Origin: Bacillus sp. (in: firmicutes)
Lineage (GTDB): Bacteria > Bacillota > Bacilli > Bacillales > JACDOC01
Direction of reading: 5' to 3'
Length of the DNA: 64,000 nucleotides
Assembly: GCA_017656295.1 (NCBI GenBank)
Contig: JACDOC010000006.1
Span: 62,001 to 126,000 of the forward strand
The position numbers were made by a program, and so were the translations under genes. The notes beneath the pieces are model-generated. The model made no database searches and was not told the origin of the DNA. It saw only the letters and a program-made list of their open reading frames with translations. Shown here one piece after another: positions 53,579-63,800 of the stretch (position 1 is its first letter; each line of letters opens with the position of its first letter).

Positions 53579-54904
53579 GTGAGAAAATTTTTACCATTAC
53601 TCGTCGTTTTTCTTCTTATGTTAGGTGCATGTAGTTCAACAACAAATCAAACAGATGAACAAACTTCACCGTCGAACACGAACGAAAATGAAGAAACAAC
53701 TCAAAACGAGACAAATGAACAAGAAAAAGTAACGATTGTCTATGCACGTGGAAAAGATGCGACAAAAGCGACAGAAAAAATTATTGAAGCGTTTGAACAG
53801 AAGTTTCCTCATATTGAGGTTGAATTCCGAGAAATGCCTTCAGATACCGGTGCACAGCATGATGCTTATGTAACGATGTTAAATGCCCAATCAGACGAAA
53901 TTGATGTGATGGATTTAGATGTAATTTGGCCAGCTGAATTTGCCCAAGCTGGTTATGTTCAACCACTTGACGTGTTTATTCAACGGGACGGAATTGACTT
54001 AAGCGAATATAACCAAGGGGCTTTAAGCGCAGCGAACTTTAATGGAAAACAATGGGCGATGCCTAAATTTATCGATGCGGGTCTATTATTCTATCGAAAA
54101 GACATTATTTCTGAAGATGAAGTGCCTAAAACATGGGATGAACTCATTGAAGCGGCGAAAAAATATCAAGGAGCAGAAGGAACGAAATTCGGTTACTTAC
54201 TTCAAGCGAAACAATATGAAGGGTTAGTATGTAACGCTGTTGAATTCATCGCCTCTTATGGTGGTCAAATTATTAACGAAAAAGGTGAGGTAGTCGTCAA
54301 TAGTCCAGAAACGATTAAAGGTCTTCAAAAATTAGTTGAAATTGCTAATTCTTCGTTTGTGCCTGATAATATTACAACTTTTACGGAGCCTGAATCACAT
54401 ACTGCTTTTATTGAAGGACAATCTCCGTTTATCCGTAACTGGCCATATCAATATGCTTTAGCAAACGATCCAGAACAATCAAAAATTGTAGATAAAGTTG
54501 GCGTAGCTCCCCTTCCTGCAGGAGACGCAGGATCAGCAGCGGCTCTTGGTGGATGGATGACCGCCATTAGCAAATTTTCCAAACATAAAGAAGAAGCTTG
54601 GGAATTTGTAAAATTCATGACTGGTCCTGAAGGTCAAAAAATTTCTGCTATCTACGGTGGATTAGCACCAACACTACCTAAACTATTCGAAGACGAAGAA
54701 ATTTTAGAAGCGAATCCATTCTTTGCTAATGAGGGATTTGTTCAAGGGTTAAACGCAGCTGTTTCTCGTCCGGTGGCACCAAACTATCCGGAAATCTCTG
54801 ATATTATTCAACGTCACGTTTCCATGGCGATTGCCGGACAAGAAACGGTGGAAGAAGCCGTACAAAATATGGAGAAAGAGATGAAAGAAAAATTGGAACT
54901 ATAA
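53579..54904 (+). CDS. Sugar ABC transporter substrate-binding lipoprotein
   Basis: A family 1 extracellular solute-binding protein of 441 aa with lipobox LGAC (Cys near residue 18), a Thr/Asn/Glu-rich linker and the MalE-like body. It binds a sugar outside the membrane and delivers it to the two permeases encoded next. The closest known kind is the trehalose/maltose type; the sugar is not identifiable. The GTG at 53579 has a GGGGGG site about six bases upstream. The frame open from 53516 would delay the signal peptide. Confidence 0.9.
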   Translation: MRKFLPLLVVFLLMLGACSSTTNQTDEQTSPSNTNENEETTQNETNEQEKVTIVYARGKDATKATEKIIEAFEQKFPHIEVEFREMPSDTGAQHDAYVTMLNAQSDEIDVMDLDVIWPAEFAQAGYVQPLDVFIQRDGIDLSEYNQGALSAANFNGKQWAMPKFIDAGLLFYRKDIISEDEVPKTWDELIEAAKKYQGAEGTKFGYLLQAKQYEGLVCNAVEFIASYGGQIINEKGEVVVNSPETIKGLQKLVEIANSSFVPDNITTFTEPESHTAFIEGQSPFIRNWPYQYALANDPEQSKIVDKVGVAPLPAGDAGSAAALGGWMTAISKFSKHKEEAWEFVKFMTGPEGQKISAIYGGLAPTLPKLFEDEEILEANPFFANEGFVQGLNAAVSRPVAPNYPEISDIIQRHVSMAIAGQETVEEAVQNMEKEMKEKLEL

Positions 54905-54993
54905 TCCGTTCCTCTTTATAGTCGCCAATTCCTTAGAAACATCCAATAGCATCAGGCTATTGGATGTTTCCACTAATGAAAGGAATGATCTAG

Positions 54994-56295
54994 GTGGTAA
55001 ATAGTAAACGCTCTGAAAAGATATTTGCTTATTTACTTGTTGCTCCTTCTTTGTTACTCATCTTTCTGATCGCCATATGGCCTGTTATTCAATCGTTTTA
55101 CTTTAGTCTTTTTGATCTCCGTTTAAACGATCCAACGAAATCAAGCATTCATTGGAATCATTCACTTGATCTCGAACAATATTTATCAAGTTACCCCTTT
55201 TTAATTTCGGCTCTTGACAATGAAATTAAGCAAGCAAGTGGTGAAACAAAATCATTACTTGAAGATGTACAACAACACTTACAAGATGTGGATCAAAAGA
55301 TTCAAGAAGATCAAAAAGCAAAGGAAATGTATGACCGGGTGTATGATAAGGTGTTTAATTTGGAACCTGTACCAGAGGAAGAGCGGTTTATAACAATAGA
55401 AAAAGAGATAGCCATAGAATTTGATCAAGCGGTTCAACAAATACAGGAAAAGCTTCTCCCATTAGAGGGAAAAGAAATACTTCTTCAAGAAAAGCGGGTC
55501 ATAGGATTAGCAACCTCTCTTCAAAATGTCGTAGTGAAGCCAAATTTTATTGGACTCAAACATTATAAAGATAATTTTCAAGACACTCGAATGTGGAAGG
55601 CTATTGGGGTCACAACGGTATTTACGGTGATATCGGTGGCAGTGGAGTTAGTCCTTGGACTAGGAATCGCATTGCTTATTAATAAAGCATTTTTTGGAAG
55701 AGGACTAGTTCGCGCGAGTATTTTAATTCCATGGGCGATTCCTACGGCTGTTTCCGCTTTAATGTGGCGTTATTTATATGATGGTCAAAATGGAATTGTA
55801 GCCAAATACTTTGAGGATATCGGCCTTGTGGAGCGAATGAGTGAGTTGTTAACAACAGGACTAGGAGCGATGTTTGCGGTCATTTTTGCCGACGTTTGGA
55901 AGACAACTCCGTATTTGGCGTTATTATTGTTAGCAGGACTACAAACGATACCAAATTCGCTTTATGAAGCGGCATCTATTGATGGGGCAAGTAAGTGGAA
56001 GCAGTTTGTCCATATTACGTTACCATTACTTAAACCTAGTATTCTCGTTGCCTTATTGTTCCGTACACTCGATGCGTTTCGAGTATTTGACTTGATTTAT
56101 GTGTTAACAGGTGGCGGTCCCGCTAACTCAACCGAGACAATCACCATATTGGCGTATAAAGTGATGTTCTCGCAAACGAATTTTGGAGAAGGTTCTGCTT
56201 TATCAGTCGTTGTCTTTATTTGTGTCGCTATCATTTCTATTATTTATATTAAATTGTTAGGTGCTGACTTAGTGAGTGACACTGGCAAAAAATAA
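54994..56295 (+). CDS. Sugar ABC permease, MalF-like, with a long soluble insertion
   Basis: A binding-protein-dependent permease with six helices. The first helix is at residues 12-36. An insertion of about 140 mostly helical, Gln/Glu/Lys-rich residues (roughly 45-180) follows before NFIGLKHYKDNF, where family members normally resume. The ATPase-contact loop (EAASIDGASKWKQFVHITLPLLKP) is present near residue 327. The 433-aa length is about 140 more than usual. The GTG start has AAAGGA about 10 bases upstream. It probably pairs with the next permease and a shared ATPase. Confidence 0.88.
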   Translation: MVNSKRSEKIFAYLLVAPSLLLIFLIAIWPVIQSFYFSLFDLRLNDPTKSSIHWNHSLDLEQYLSSYPFLISALDNEIKQASGETKSLLEDVQQHLQDVDQKIQEDQKAKEMYDRVYDKVFNLEPVPEEERFITIEKEIAIEFDQAVQQIQEKLLPLEGKEILLQEKRVIGLATSLQNVVVKPNFIGLKHYKDNFQDTRMWKAIGVTTVFTVISVAVELVLGLGIALLINKAFFGRGLVRASILIPWAIPTAVSALMWRYLYDGQNGIVAKYFEDIGLVERMSELLTTGLGAMFAVIFADVWKTTPYLALLLLAGLQTIPNSLYEAASIDGASKWKQFVHITLPLLKPSILVALLFRTLDAFRVFDLIYVLTGGGPANSTETITILAYKVMFSQTNFGEGSALSVVVFICVAIISIIYIKLLGADLVSDTGKK

Positions 56296-56308
56296 GAGGT
56301 GAAGTCAG

Positions 56309-57136
56309 GTGAAGAAAAAGGTTGGTCCCTTATTTTATTTATTTCTCATAGCCTTTGTCTTTTTCGTTATGTTTCCGTTTTTATGGATGTTGCTAAGCTC
56401 GGTTAAACCTTTAACAGAACTATTTGGCGAAAAAGCATTTAAATGGTTTACAGCACACCCAACACTTAAAAACTATCATTCTGTCTTTTTTAATTATCCG
56501 TTTATGAAGTATATGTGGAATAGCTTCGTCGTCTCTTCCATCACTACCGTTTATACAGTATTTGTCGCTTCCTTTGCCGCATACGCAATTGCGAGATTAC
56601 ATTTTAAAGGAAAATCAATCATTTTAGGAATTGTACTGTCGGTCTCGATGTTTCCACAAATCGCCACGATTTCTCCTATTTATATGTTTCTTAAAAATAT
56701 GGGGTTAACGAATAGCTATTTAGGATTAATAATCCCGTATACAACCTTTGCGTTACCGTTATCCATTTGGTTGTTAGTAACGTTTTTTAGAAAAATTCCG
56801 AATGATTTAGAAGAAGCAGCGAAAATCGATGGTGCTTCCATGTTCCAAACGTATTGGCGGGTGATTTTACCATTAGCTATACCAGGAGTATTTACGACGG
56901 CCATCCTTGTATTTATAGCTGCTTGGAATGAGTTTCTTTTTGCTTTAACGATTAATACGGCGGATGATTATAAAACCGTTCCTGTTGGTATTGCGATGTT
57001 CCAAGGTCAGTACACCATACCGTGGGGAGAAATTGCAGCTGCAACAGTAGTAGTAACTGTACCGTTAGTCATCATGGTTCTTTTATTCCAACGTCGAATC
57101 GTTTCTGGATTAACTTCCGGTTCGGTAAAAGAATAA
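56309..57136 (+). CDS. Sugar ABC permease, MalG-like
   Basis: The second permease subunit (275 aa, six helices). The EAA loop LEEAAKIDGASMFQTYWRVILPLAIPG is near residue 170. GAGGTGA precedes the GTG start, 13 bases after the first permease gene. No ATP-binding subunit is encoded nearby, so a shared MsmX/UgpC-type ATPase elsewhere would be needed. Confidence 0.92.
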   Translation: MKKKVGPLFYLFLIAFVFFVMFPFLWMLLSSVKPLTELFGEKAFKWFTAHPTLKNYHSVFFNYPFMKYMWNSFVVSSITTVYTVFVASFAAYAIARLHFKGKSIILGIVLSVSMFPQIATISPIYMFLKNMGLTNSYLGLIIPYTTFALPLSIWLLVTFFRKIPNDLEEAAKIDGASMFQTYWRVILPLAIPGVFTTAILVFIAAWNEFLFALTINTADDYKTVPVGIAMFQGQYTIPWGEIAAATVVVTVPLVIMVLLFQRRIVSGLTSGSVKE

Positions 57137-57168
57137 TATTGTTGACTTCCCAAATGGAATCGTTAAGC

Positions 57169-57207
57169 AACCGTTGGTAGATCCGAAAGCATTACCAACG
57201 GTCCTTT
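57169..57207 (+). terminator. Terminator after the ABC cassette
   Basis: ACCGTTGGTA pairs with TACCAACGGT, followed by CCTTTTT. Confidence 0.85.
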
Positions 57208-57213
57208 TTCATT

Positions 57214-57395
57214 GGCTATGTTATATGTCATTGTTGATTATTAACAAGTTATTCACACGGCGGCCGACTCCAGCGGGAACAAGAAGCCGCAAGACCCTGG
57301 ACCGAGCGTAGTGAGGGAAGCGGCTTGCGGCTTGCCCGTGGAAAGCGTCCGCCACAAGCGTAATGTATAAATATCAACAGTATCGTTTAACAGAC
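57214..57395. repeat. Dispersed intergenic repeat, copy 3
   Basis: This is the same family as 2609-2758 (same orientation) and 25502-25691 (inverted). It contains GACTCCAGCGGGAACAAG and GAAGCGGCTTGC, here partly duplicated (GGCTTGCGGCTTGC). The far end shares ATATCAACAGTATCGTTTAA with copy 2. It lies between the ABC cassette terminator and the promoter of the second tRNA-Arg. No gene is seen in the gap apart from that tRNA. Confidence 0.85.
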
Positions 57396-57438
57396 TTTTC
57401 ATTAAATGAATAAAAAAATGAAATTATAAAATACAAGT

Positions 57439-57467
57439 TGACGAACGAATGATAGTAGCCTATAATA
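57439..57467 (+). promoter_or_regulatory. SigA promoter of tRNA-Arg copy 2
   Basis: TTGACG (57439-57444), 17 bases, TATAAT (57462-57467), 30 bases before the tRNA. The spacer differs from that of copy 1. Confidence 0.8.
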
Positions 57468-57497
57468 ATACATGTTTCAATTGCATGAATTAATTAC

Positions 57498-57574
<77 letters not shown>

Positions 57575-57605
57575 GTTGAAACATGAATACTACTTATACA
57601 TATAT

Positions 57606-57639
57606 TGATGCTTTTCCAAACGGAGAAGCATCTTTTTTT
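57606..57639 (+). terminator. Terminator after tRNA-Arg copy 2
   Basis: GATGCTTTTC pairs with GAGAAGCATC around CAAACG, followed by seven T. Confidence 0.88.
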
Positions 57640-57717
57640 ATAACATGAACTGCATTTTGTTTTTCAAAAACGACCATGATACACTATTATTGGATTACAC
57701 GAAAAGGACGGATATAT

Positions 57718-58734
57718 ATGACGAAAGGACGCTCGAAGAACCGTTCAAACAAAATCATTCCCTTTCCAGGGTTAAAAGAGCGACTTCTTCAAATTGGGAC
57801 GGAAAAGTTAGAGAACAAGGAAGTAGAGGAAGCGATTCGTCTATTAAAGCAAGCGAAGGACATCAAACCAGTTGATGAACAAATACAAATCGCGTATGTA
57901 ATGGCACTTTTTGAAGGGAAATATTATGAGGAAGCTAAAGCGGAATGTAAAGATTTACTTCACCGTGGAGTGGACGACTACCTTCAAGTTGTAGAGCTTT
58001 ATTTAATGATTTTAATCCAATTAAATGAATACGAAGAAGTTGTATCTACCATTCACGCTTTATTAGAAGAAGCGGACCTTTCAATGGAGCAACGGACGCA
58101 TTTTTTTCATCTGTTACAGTTAAGTGAAAAAGTATGGAAGAATCGTCAACCGGATACAATGGTAAAAATTAATTCATTGATGCTTCATCAACAAGACGTC
58201 GTTGAACAAACAATGCAAATCGCCCAGTTAAAAGGTCAAAATTTAGAACCATATATCGAACAGTTAGAAAGTATGTTAAAGCAACCAGATGGGCATCCTT
58301 GGGTAAAAACGCTTATCTTACTATTATTAAAAGAACATCATTATAAAAAGGAAATGACTGTCACGAAATTTTCGAAAACAAAGCGCGTAATTCCGGTTGA
58401 ACTTCCGGAATTTACCGAACAAGATTGGCTTCAACCGATTAGAATTGGTATTGAGCAACTGTATGAACATGAAAATCCTACTTTTTGTCAGGAATTATTG
58501 GCGATGCTGGAGAGGCATGGTTTTATCATGTTTCCATTTTCTTTATCACCAACCAAACCTGCTATTTGGATTGCTGCTTACGTATGGCTTGGGAATCAAC
58601 TGTATGGAATCGAACTTTCAATTGAAACCATTACCGAGCAATTTCACATAAATGAATCTGAATTGAAACACGCGATTTCTTTTTTGCAACAACTAGAGGA
58701 GTGGATTGAGCCAACAAATTCACCGTCTAACTAG
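57718..58734 (+). CDS. ysoA: TPR-repeat protein YsoA
   Basis: A 338-aa cytoplasmic protein with two or three TPR-like helical pairs in the N-terminal half (residues 25-130: EEAIRLLKQAKDIKPVD, YYEEAKAECKDLLHRG) and a C-terminal DUF3196-type domain. It lies directly before tig, as ysoA does in B. subtilis (339 aa). Function unknown; TPRs suggest protein contacts. The ATG at 57718 has AAAAGGA about ten bases upstream. The earlier part of the open frame lies in the tRNA terminator region. Confidence 0.87.
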   Translation: MTKGRSKNRSNKIIPFPGLKERLLQIGTEKLENKEVEEAIRLLKQAKDIKPVDEQIQIAYVMALFEGKYYEEAKAECKDLLHRGVDDYLQVVELYLMILIQLNEYEEVVSTIHALLEEADLSMEQRTHFFHLLQLSEKVWKNRQPDTMVKINSLMLHQQDVVEQTMQIAQLKGQNLEPYIEQLESMLKQPDGHPWVKTLILLLLKEHHYKKEMTVTKFSKTKRVIPVELPEFTEQDWLQPIRIGIEQLYEHENPTFCQELLAMLERHGFIMFPFSLSPTKPAIWIAAYVWLGNQLYGIELSIETITEQFHINESELKHAISFLQQLEEWIEPTNSPSN

Positions 58735-58762
58735 TTGAAAGAACGGTGTTGTATGTTATAAT
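58735..58762 (+). promoter_or_regulatory. SigA promoter of tig
   Basis: TTGAAA (58735-58740), 16 bases, TATAAT (58757-58762), starting just after the ysoA stop. A leader of about 130 bases follows. Confidence 0.65.
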
Positions 58763-58893
58763 GAAATGGTTGTAATGTGTCTTTACAATTCATTTTCTTA
58801 CAAATGACAAAGACTTGGCTTTCTTTACTTAGCAAGTCTAGTTACGTGTTTTTACACAAATACTAATTATAGATTGTTGGAGGGAAACGTGGT

Positions 58894-60180
58894 ATGTCAG
58901 TTAAATGGGAAAAATTAGAGGAAAACCGTGGCGTTCTTACAGTTGAAGTTGACGCTGAAACGGTAAATAACGGTTTAGATCAAGCGTTCAAAAAGGTAGT
59001 TAAACAAGTTTCTATTCCGGGATTCCGTAAAGGGAAAGTTCCTCGTCCAATTTTTGAAAAACGTTTCGGTGTAGAAGCTCTATACCAAGATGCATTAGAC
59101 TTCATTCTTCCAGAAGCATATGCAAAAGCAATCGAAGAAGTCGGCATTGAACCAGTTGATCGTCCAGAAATCGATGTAGAACAAATGGAAAAAGGTAAAG
59201 AACTTATTTTCAAAGCAACTGTTACAGTAAAGCCTGAAGTTAAGCTTGGTGAGTACAAAGGGTTAGAAGTTGAAAAAATGGACACAGAAGTAACTGATGA
59301 AGATGTAGAAAACGAATTAAAAACAATCCAACAACGTTATGCAGAGCTTGTTGTGAAAGAAGAAGGTACTGCTGAAAACGGCGATACAGTTGTCATTGAC
59401 TTTGAAGGATTCGTTGATGGCGAAGCGTTTGAAGGCGGTAAAGCGGAAAACTATTCTCTTGAATTAGGTTCAGGTACATTTATTCCTGGATTTGAAGACC
59501 AATTAGTTGGTACAAAAGCTGGCGATGAAAAAGACGTTGAAGTAACATTCCCTGAAGAGTATCATGCGGCTGAACTTGCAGGCAAACCAGCGGTATTTAA
59601 AGTAAAAGTACATGAAGTAAAAACAAAACAACTTCCAGAATTAGATGATGAATTTGCGAAAGATGTAGATGAGGAAGTAGAAACATTAGCAGAACTGAAA
59701 GAAAAAATTAAAAATCGTTTAGTTGAAAGCAAAAAGAACGAAGCAGAACAAACACTACGTGACACACTTGTAGAAAAAGCAACAGAAAATGCAGAAATGA
59801 ACGTTCCAGAAGTAATGATCGAAAACGAAATCGATCGCATGATGAACGAGTTTGAACAACGCCTGCAAATGCAAGGTATGAACTTAGAACTTTACTTCCA
59901 ATTCTCTGGGCAAGATAAAGAGGCATTACGTGCACAAATGAAAGAAGATGCAGAAAAACGTGTTCGTACAAGCTTAACGCTTGAAGCGATTGCGAAAGCA
60001 GAAAACATTGAAGTAACAGATGCAGAAGTTGAAGAAGAAGTAAACAAAATGGCTGAGCTTTACAACATGTCTGCTGATAGCATTAAGAAAGCTCTTGGTA
60101 GCCTAGATGGCTTAAAAGCGGATCTACAAATTCGTAAAGCAGTTGAGTTTCTTGTAGAAAATAGCAAAACTGTTGCATAA
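58894..60180 (+). CDS. tig: Trigger factor
   Basis: A ribosome-associated chaperone with peptidyl-prolyl isomerase activity. The ribosome-binding signature GFRKGKVPR is near residues 43-51; the FKBP domain spans about 150-240 ([20 protein letters not shown]); the C-terminal helical arms follow. The length (428 aa) is typical. GGAGGG lies upstream of the ATG. Order ysoA-tig-clpX-lonB-lonA is the conserved Bacillus arrangement. Confidence 0.97.
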   Translation: MSVKWEKLEENRGVLTVEVDAETVNNGLDQAFKKVVKQVSIPGFRKGKVPRPIFEKRFGVEALYQDALDFILPEAYAKAIEEVGIEPVDRPEIDVEQMEKGKELIFKATVTVKPEVKLGEYKGLEVEKMDTEVTDEDVENELKTIQQRYAELVVKEEGTAENGDTVVIDFEGFVDGEAFEGGKAENYSLELGSGTFIPGFEDQLVGTKAGDEKDVEVTFPEEYHAAELAGKPAVFKVKVHEVKTKQLPELDDEFAKDVDEEVETLAELKEKIKNRLVESKKNEAEQTLRDTLVEKATENAEMNVPEVMIENEIDRMMNEFEQRLQMQGMNLELYFQFSGQDKEALRAQMKEDAEKRVRTSLTLEAIAKAENIEVTDAEVEEEVNKMAELYNMSADSIKKALGSLDGLKADLQIRKAVEFLVENSKTVA

Positions 60181-60250
60181 TATAAGTAACAAGATTTTTC
60201 AAACTAACGATTCAATCAATAGTTTCCTTGAACATTCTGATGATCCACAA

Positions 60251-60286
60251 CAACAAGGCGCGAGTTTATTCGTGCCTTGTTTTATA
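60251..60286 (+). terminator. Terminator after tig
   Basis: AACAAGGCGCGA pairs with TCGTGCCTTGTTTT around GTTTAT, ending in T. Confidence 0.85.
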
Positions 60287-60446
60287 AAATTTACATAAGT
60301 TGGACCGATGAGACATAATACATACTTAATCGTTTAATTTCCTTTTCGATATGGAAATATGATAAAATGCATTACATAAATATATCATTATGTTTGCACG
60401 TCGTGATTAGCTTCACATTACTTTGATTTTTAAGGGGTGACATTCA

Positions 60447-61718
60447 TTGTTTAAGTTTAACGATGAAAAAGGACAATTAAAATGTTCTTTCTGTGGGAAA
60501 ACACAAGACCAAGTCCGTAAGCTGGTTGCTGGACCAGGTGTATATATATGTGATGAGTGTATTGAACTTTGTACAGAAATTGTCGAGGAAGAATTAGGAA
60601 CAGAAGAAGAAGTAGAGTTTAAAGATGTTCCAAAACCTCGCGAAATTCGTGAGATTTTAGATGAGTATGTAATCGGCCAAGATCAAGCGAAAAAGTCGTT
60701 AGCAGTGGCTGTTTATAACCATTACAAACGCATAAATTCCAACAGTAAAATTGATGATGTGGAATTAGCCAAAAGTAATATTTGTCTAATCGGACCAACT
60801 GGAAGTGGAAAAACGTTATTAGCTCAAACGTTAGCCCGCATTTTAAATGTACCATTCGCTATCGCAGATGCGACATCATTAACAGAAGCTGGTTATGTTG
60901 GTGAAGACGTCGAAAATATTTTGTTAAAACTTATTCAAGCAGCTGATTATGACGTGGAAAAAGCTGAGAAAGGGATAATTTACATTGATGAAATCGACAA
61001 AATTGCCCGTAAATCTGAAAATCCATCCATTACACGTGATGTATCTGGAGAAGGGGTACAACAAGCGTTACTTAAAATTTTAGAAGGTACGGTCGCTAGT
61101 GTTCCACCTCAAGGAGGAAGAAAGCACCCGCACCAAGAATTTATTCAAATCGATACGACGAACATATTATTTATTTGTGGTGGGGCGTTTGATGGTATTG
61201 AGCAAATTATTAAACGTCGGTTAGGGCAAAAAGTTATCGGATTTGGCTCCGATCCGAAACAAGGAGAAGTTGAAGAAAAAGAACTTCTTACAAAAGTAGT
61301 ACCTGAAGACTTATTAAAATTCGGATTAATTCCTGAGTTTATCGGACGTCTTCCGGTAATTGCCAGTCTTGAACAATTAGATGAAGATGCGTTAGTTGAA
61401 ATTTTAACGAAGCCGAAAAATGCCCTCGTTAAACAATATCAAAAAATGCTCGAATTAGATGGTGTAGAGTTAGAATTCGAAGAGGAGGCGCTCCGTGAGA
61501 TTGCGAAAAAAGCGATTGAGCGGAAAACGGGTGCTCGTGGATTACGTTCCATTATCGAAAGTGTCATGTTAGATGTCATGTTTGAATTACCGTCCCGTGA
61601 TGATATTAAAAAATGCATTATTACGAAAGAAACGATTACAGATCAGCATTCACCGAAACTTATTTTGGAAGATGGAACAGTTATTTCTGATACAGAAGAG
61701 ACAAAAACAAGTGCATAA
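60447..61718 (+). CDS. clpX: ATP-dependent Clp protease ATP-binding subunit ClpX
   Basis: An AAA+ unfoldase that feeds proteins to ClpP. The N-terminal zinc-binding domain uses C13, C16, C35 and C38. Walker A GPTGSGKT is at residues 116-123; Walker [11 protein letters not shown] and the [19 protein letters not shown] region follow. The 423-aa length is standard. The start is TTG at 60447, with AGGGGTG about ten bases upstream. Confidence 0.98.
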   Translation: MFKFNDEKGQLKCSFCGKTQDQVRKLVAGPGVYICDECIELCTEIVEEELGTEEEVEFKDVPKPREIREILDEYVIGQDQAKKSLAVAVYNHYKRINSNSKIDDVELAKSNICLIGPTGSGKTLLAQTLARILNVPFAIADATSLTEAGYVGEDVENILLKLIQAADYDVEKAEKGIIYIDEIDKIARKSENPSITRDVSGEGVQQALLKILEGTVASVPPQGGRKHPHQEFIQIDTTNILFICGGAFDGIEQIIKRRLGQKVIGFGSDPKQGEVEEKELLTKVVPEDLLKFGLIPEFIGRLPVIASLEQLDEDALVEILTKPKNALVKQYQKMLELDGVELEFEEEALREIAKKAIERKTGARGLRSIIESVMLDVMFELPSRDDIKKCIITKETITDQHSPKLILEDGTVISDTEETKTSA

Positions 61719-61729
61719 AACTTTGATAT

Positions 61730-61766
61730 GCCCCTTTCTGTCCTATGAAGCAGAAAGGGTTTTTAT
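61730..61766 (+). terminator. Terminator after clpX
   Basis: CCCTTTCTG pairs with CAGAAAGGG around TCCTATGAAG, followed by TTTTT. Confidence 0.88.
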
Positions 61767-61804
61767 TTAATTCGAATATTCCTCCCTACAAAACGTAAAA
61801 AATC

Positions 61805-61834
61805 GTTTATTCCTCCACAGGAAAGGAGATACTA
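61805..61834 (+). promoter_or_regulatory. SigF/SigG-type promoter of lonB
   Basis: GTTTA (61805-61809), 15 bases, GGAGATACTA (61825-61834) fits the forespore pattern GYWTA then GGnnAnAnTR. lonB is reported to be forespore-expressed in B. subtilis. Confidence 0.5.
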
Positions 61835-61869
61835 GCAGTAATAAGAAAGATTGACAACGTGGAGGGAAA

Positions 61870-63546
61870 ATGATGGGGTGGACAGGTATTGCTTTAATCA
61901 TTCAGTTAGTTTTTGGCGTCATCATTGGGTTATACTTTTGGAATTTATTAAAAAACCAACGCATTCAAAAAGTATCCATTGATCGAGAATCGAAAAAGGA
62001 AATGGAACAATTACGAAAGATGCGGGCTATTTCCCTTACAGAACCGTTAGCTGAAAAAGTGCGACCAAAAACATTTGAAGATATTGTTGGTCAGAAAGAT
62101 GGAATCAAATCATTAAAAGCAGCGCTTTGTGGACCTAACCCACAACACGTCATCATTTACGGACCACCAGGTGTAGGTAAAACAGCAGCTGCTCGCCTTG
62201 TGTTAGAAGAAGCGAAAAAAAATCCGAAATCACCTTTTCGACCTTCGTCAGTATTTGTTGAATTGGACGCAACTACTGCACGCTTTGATGAAAGAGGAAT
62301 TGCCGACCCATTAATTGGTTCGGTGCACGACCCGATTTATCAAGGAGCTGGAGCGATGGGACAAGCAGGAATTCCTCAACCAAAACAAGGAGCGGTAACG
62401 AACGCCCATGGTGGAGTATTATTTATTGATGAAATCGGGGAGTTACATCCAATTCAAATGAATAAGTTATTAAAAGTGCTCGAAGATCGAAAAGTGTTTT
62501 TAGAAAGCGCCTACTATAGCGAAGAGAATACACAAATACCAACGTATATTCACGATATTTTTAAAAATGGACTCCCGGCTGATTTTCGGTTGATAGGAGC
62601 GACAACTCGAACACCGAATGAAATTCCACCTGCGATTCGGTCGCGCTGTATGGAAATCTTTTTTCGAGAACTTGACCAAGAGGAAGTTCAACAAGTGGCG
62701 AAAAAAGCAGCGGATAAAGTGCAGCTGGCCATTAGTGACCACGGGTTAGCCACCATTGCTTCCTATGCACGAAACGGTCGAGAAGCGGTAAATATGGTAC
62801 AAATCGCTGCAGGCATAGCAATCAATGAGGATCGAACGTTCATTAAAGACGAAGACATTGAATGGATTATTCAATCGAGCCAACTGACCCCACGAATGGA
62901 GAAAAAAGTAGCGAATAATAAAAGGGTCGGCCTTGTGAACGGCCTTGCTGTAACAGGTCCGAATAGCGGCTCACTGCTTGAGATTGAAGTAAGTGTTATT
63001 CCATCTAAGGGAAAGGGATCAATAAATATTACCGGCATTGTGGAAGAAGAAAGTATCGGAAATGAAGGAAAATCCATTCGGAGAAAAAGCATGGCAAAGG
63101 GCTCTATAGAAAATGTATTAACTGTATTACGCTCCATCGGCGTACCTGCTGATCAATACGATATCCATGTTAATTTTCCAGGTGGTATTCCGGTCGATGG
63201 TCCTTCAGCTGGTATCGCAATGGCAACGGGGATTTATTCTGCCATTTACAACATTCCCATTAAACAAGGGTTAGCGATGACGGGAGAAATAAGCATTCAT
63301 GGCTTTGTGAAACCTGTTGGAGGAATATACCAAAAGGTACGCGCAGCTAAGCGCTCTGGAGCAACAACCGTACTCATCCCTCATGAAAACATGCAAAAAC
63401 TGTTACAAGAAATGAAAGATATTCACATTGTTCCAGTTATGCATATACGTGAAGTTTTTGAATGGGCGCTTGATCAGGAAGGCTCTATACCAATTGACGT
63501 ACCAATCGTTTTCGAAAAGGAAGATCAAAATAAAAAATCTGTGTAG
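61870..63546 (+). CDS. lonB: Sporulation-specific Lon-type protease LonB
   Basis: A membrane-anchored Lon relative active during sporulation. The N-terminal helix (residues 5-25, GIALIIQLVFGVIIGLYFW region) is the anchor. Walker A GPPGVGKT starts at residue 98. The protease domain carries the Ser-Lys dyad S446 (DGPSAGIAMA) and K489 (YQKVRAAKRSG). The 558-aa length is close to the B. subtilis protein. Two ATGs at 61870 and 61873 are possible. GGAGGG lies upstream. Not co-transcribed with clpX (terminator between). Confidence 0.96.
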   Translation: MMGWTGIALIIQLVFGVIIGLYFWNLLKNQRIQKVSIDRESKKEMEQLRKMRAISLTEPLAEKVRPKTFEDIVGQKDGIKSLKAALCGPNPQHVIIYGPPGVGKTAAARLVLEEAKKNPKSPFRPSSVFVELDATTARFDERGIADPLIGSVHDPIYQGAGAMGQAGIPQPKQGAVTNAHGGVLFIDEIGELHPIQMNKLLKVLEDRKVFLESAYYSEENTQIPTYIHDIFKNGLPADFRLIGATTRTPNEIPPAIRSRCMEIFFRELDQEEVQQVAKKAADKVQLAISDHGLATIASYARNGREAVNMVQIAAGIAINEDRTFIKDEDIEWIIQSSQLTPRMEKKVANNKRVGLVNGLAVTGPNSGSLLEIEVSVIPSKGKGSINITGIVEEESIGNEGKSIRRKSMAKGSIENVLTVLRSIGVPADQYDIHVNFPGGIPVDGPSAGIAMATGIYSAIYNIPIKQGLAMTGEISIHGFVKPVGGIYQKVRAAKRSGATTVLIPHENMQKLLQEMKDIHIVPVMHIREVFEWALDQEGSIPIDVPIVFEKEDQNKKSV

Positions 63547-63576
63547 TCGATTTGGATTTCCAAATCGATTTTTCCT
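63546..63576 (+). terminator. Terminator after lonB
   Basis: TCGATTTGG pairs with CCAAATCGA around ATTT, followed by TTTTTCC. It starts at the lonB stop codon. Confidence 0.8.
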
Positions 63577-63688
63577 TTCATAAATAAAAATACACCGATT
63601 GATAATACTAACTTTTGAAGCAAAAATAGTAGACAAAAAACTTTTTTTTTGATTTAAAAAAATAGCAGGGGATTTCCGGTACACAGAA

Positions 63689-63718
63689 TGGACAATAAAT
63701 AATAAAATACGTTAGAAT
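63689..63718 (+). promoter_or_regulatory. Possible SigA promoter of lonA
   Basis: TGGACA (63689-63694), 18 bases, TAGAAT (63713-63718), 82 bases before the lonA ATG. Confidence 0.45.
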
Positions 63719-63800
63719 GAGAAGAAACTTCTAACAAAATTGGTATTCATGTCATTCAATTGTACATATGGTTGATTGTTTCATCATGGAGGTGTATACA

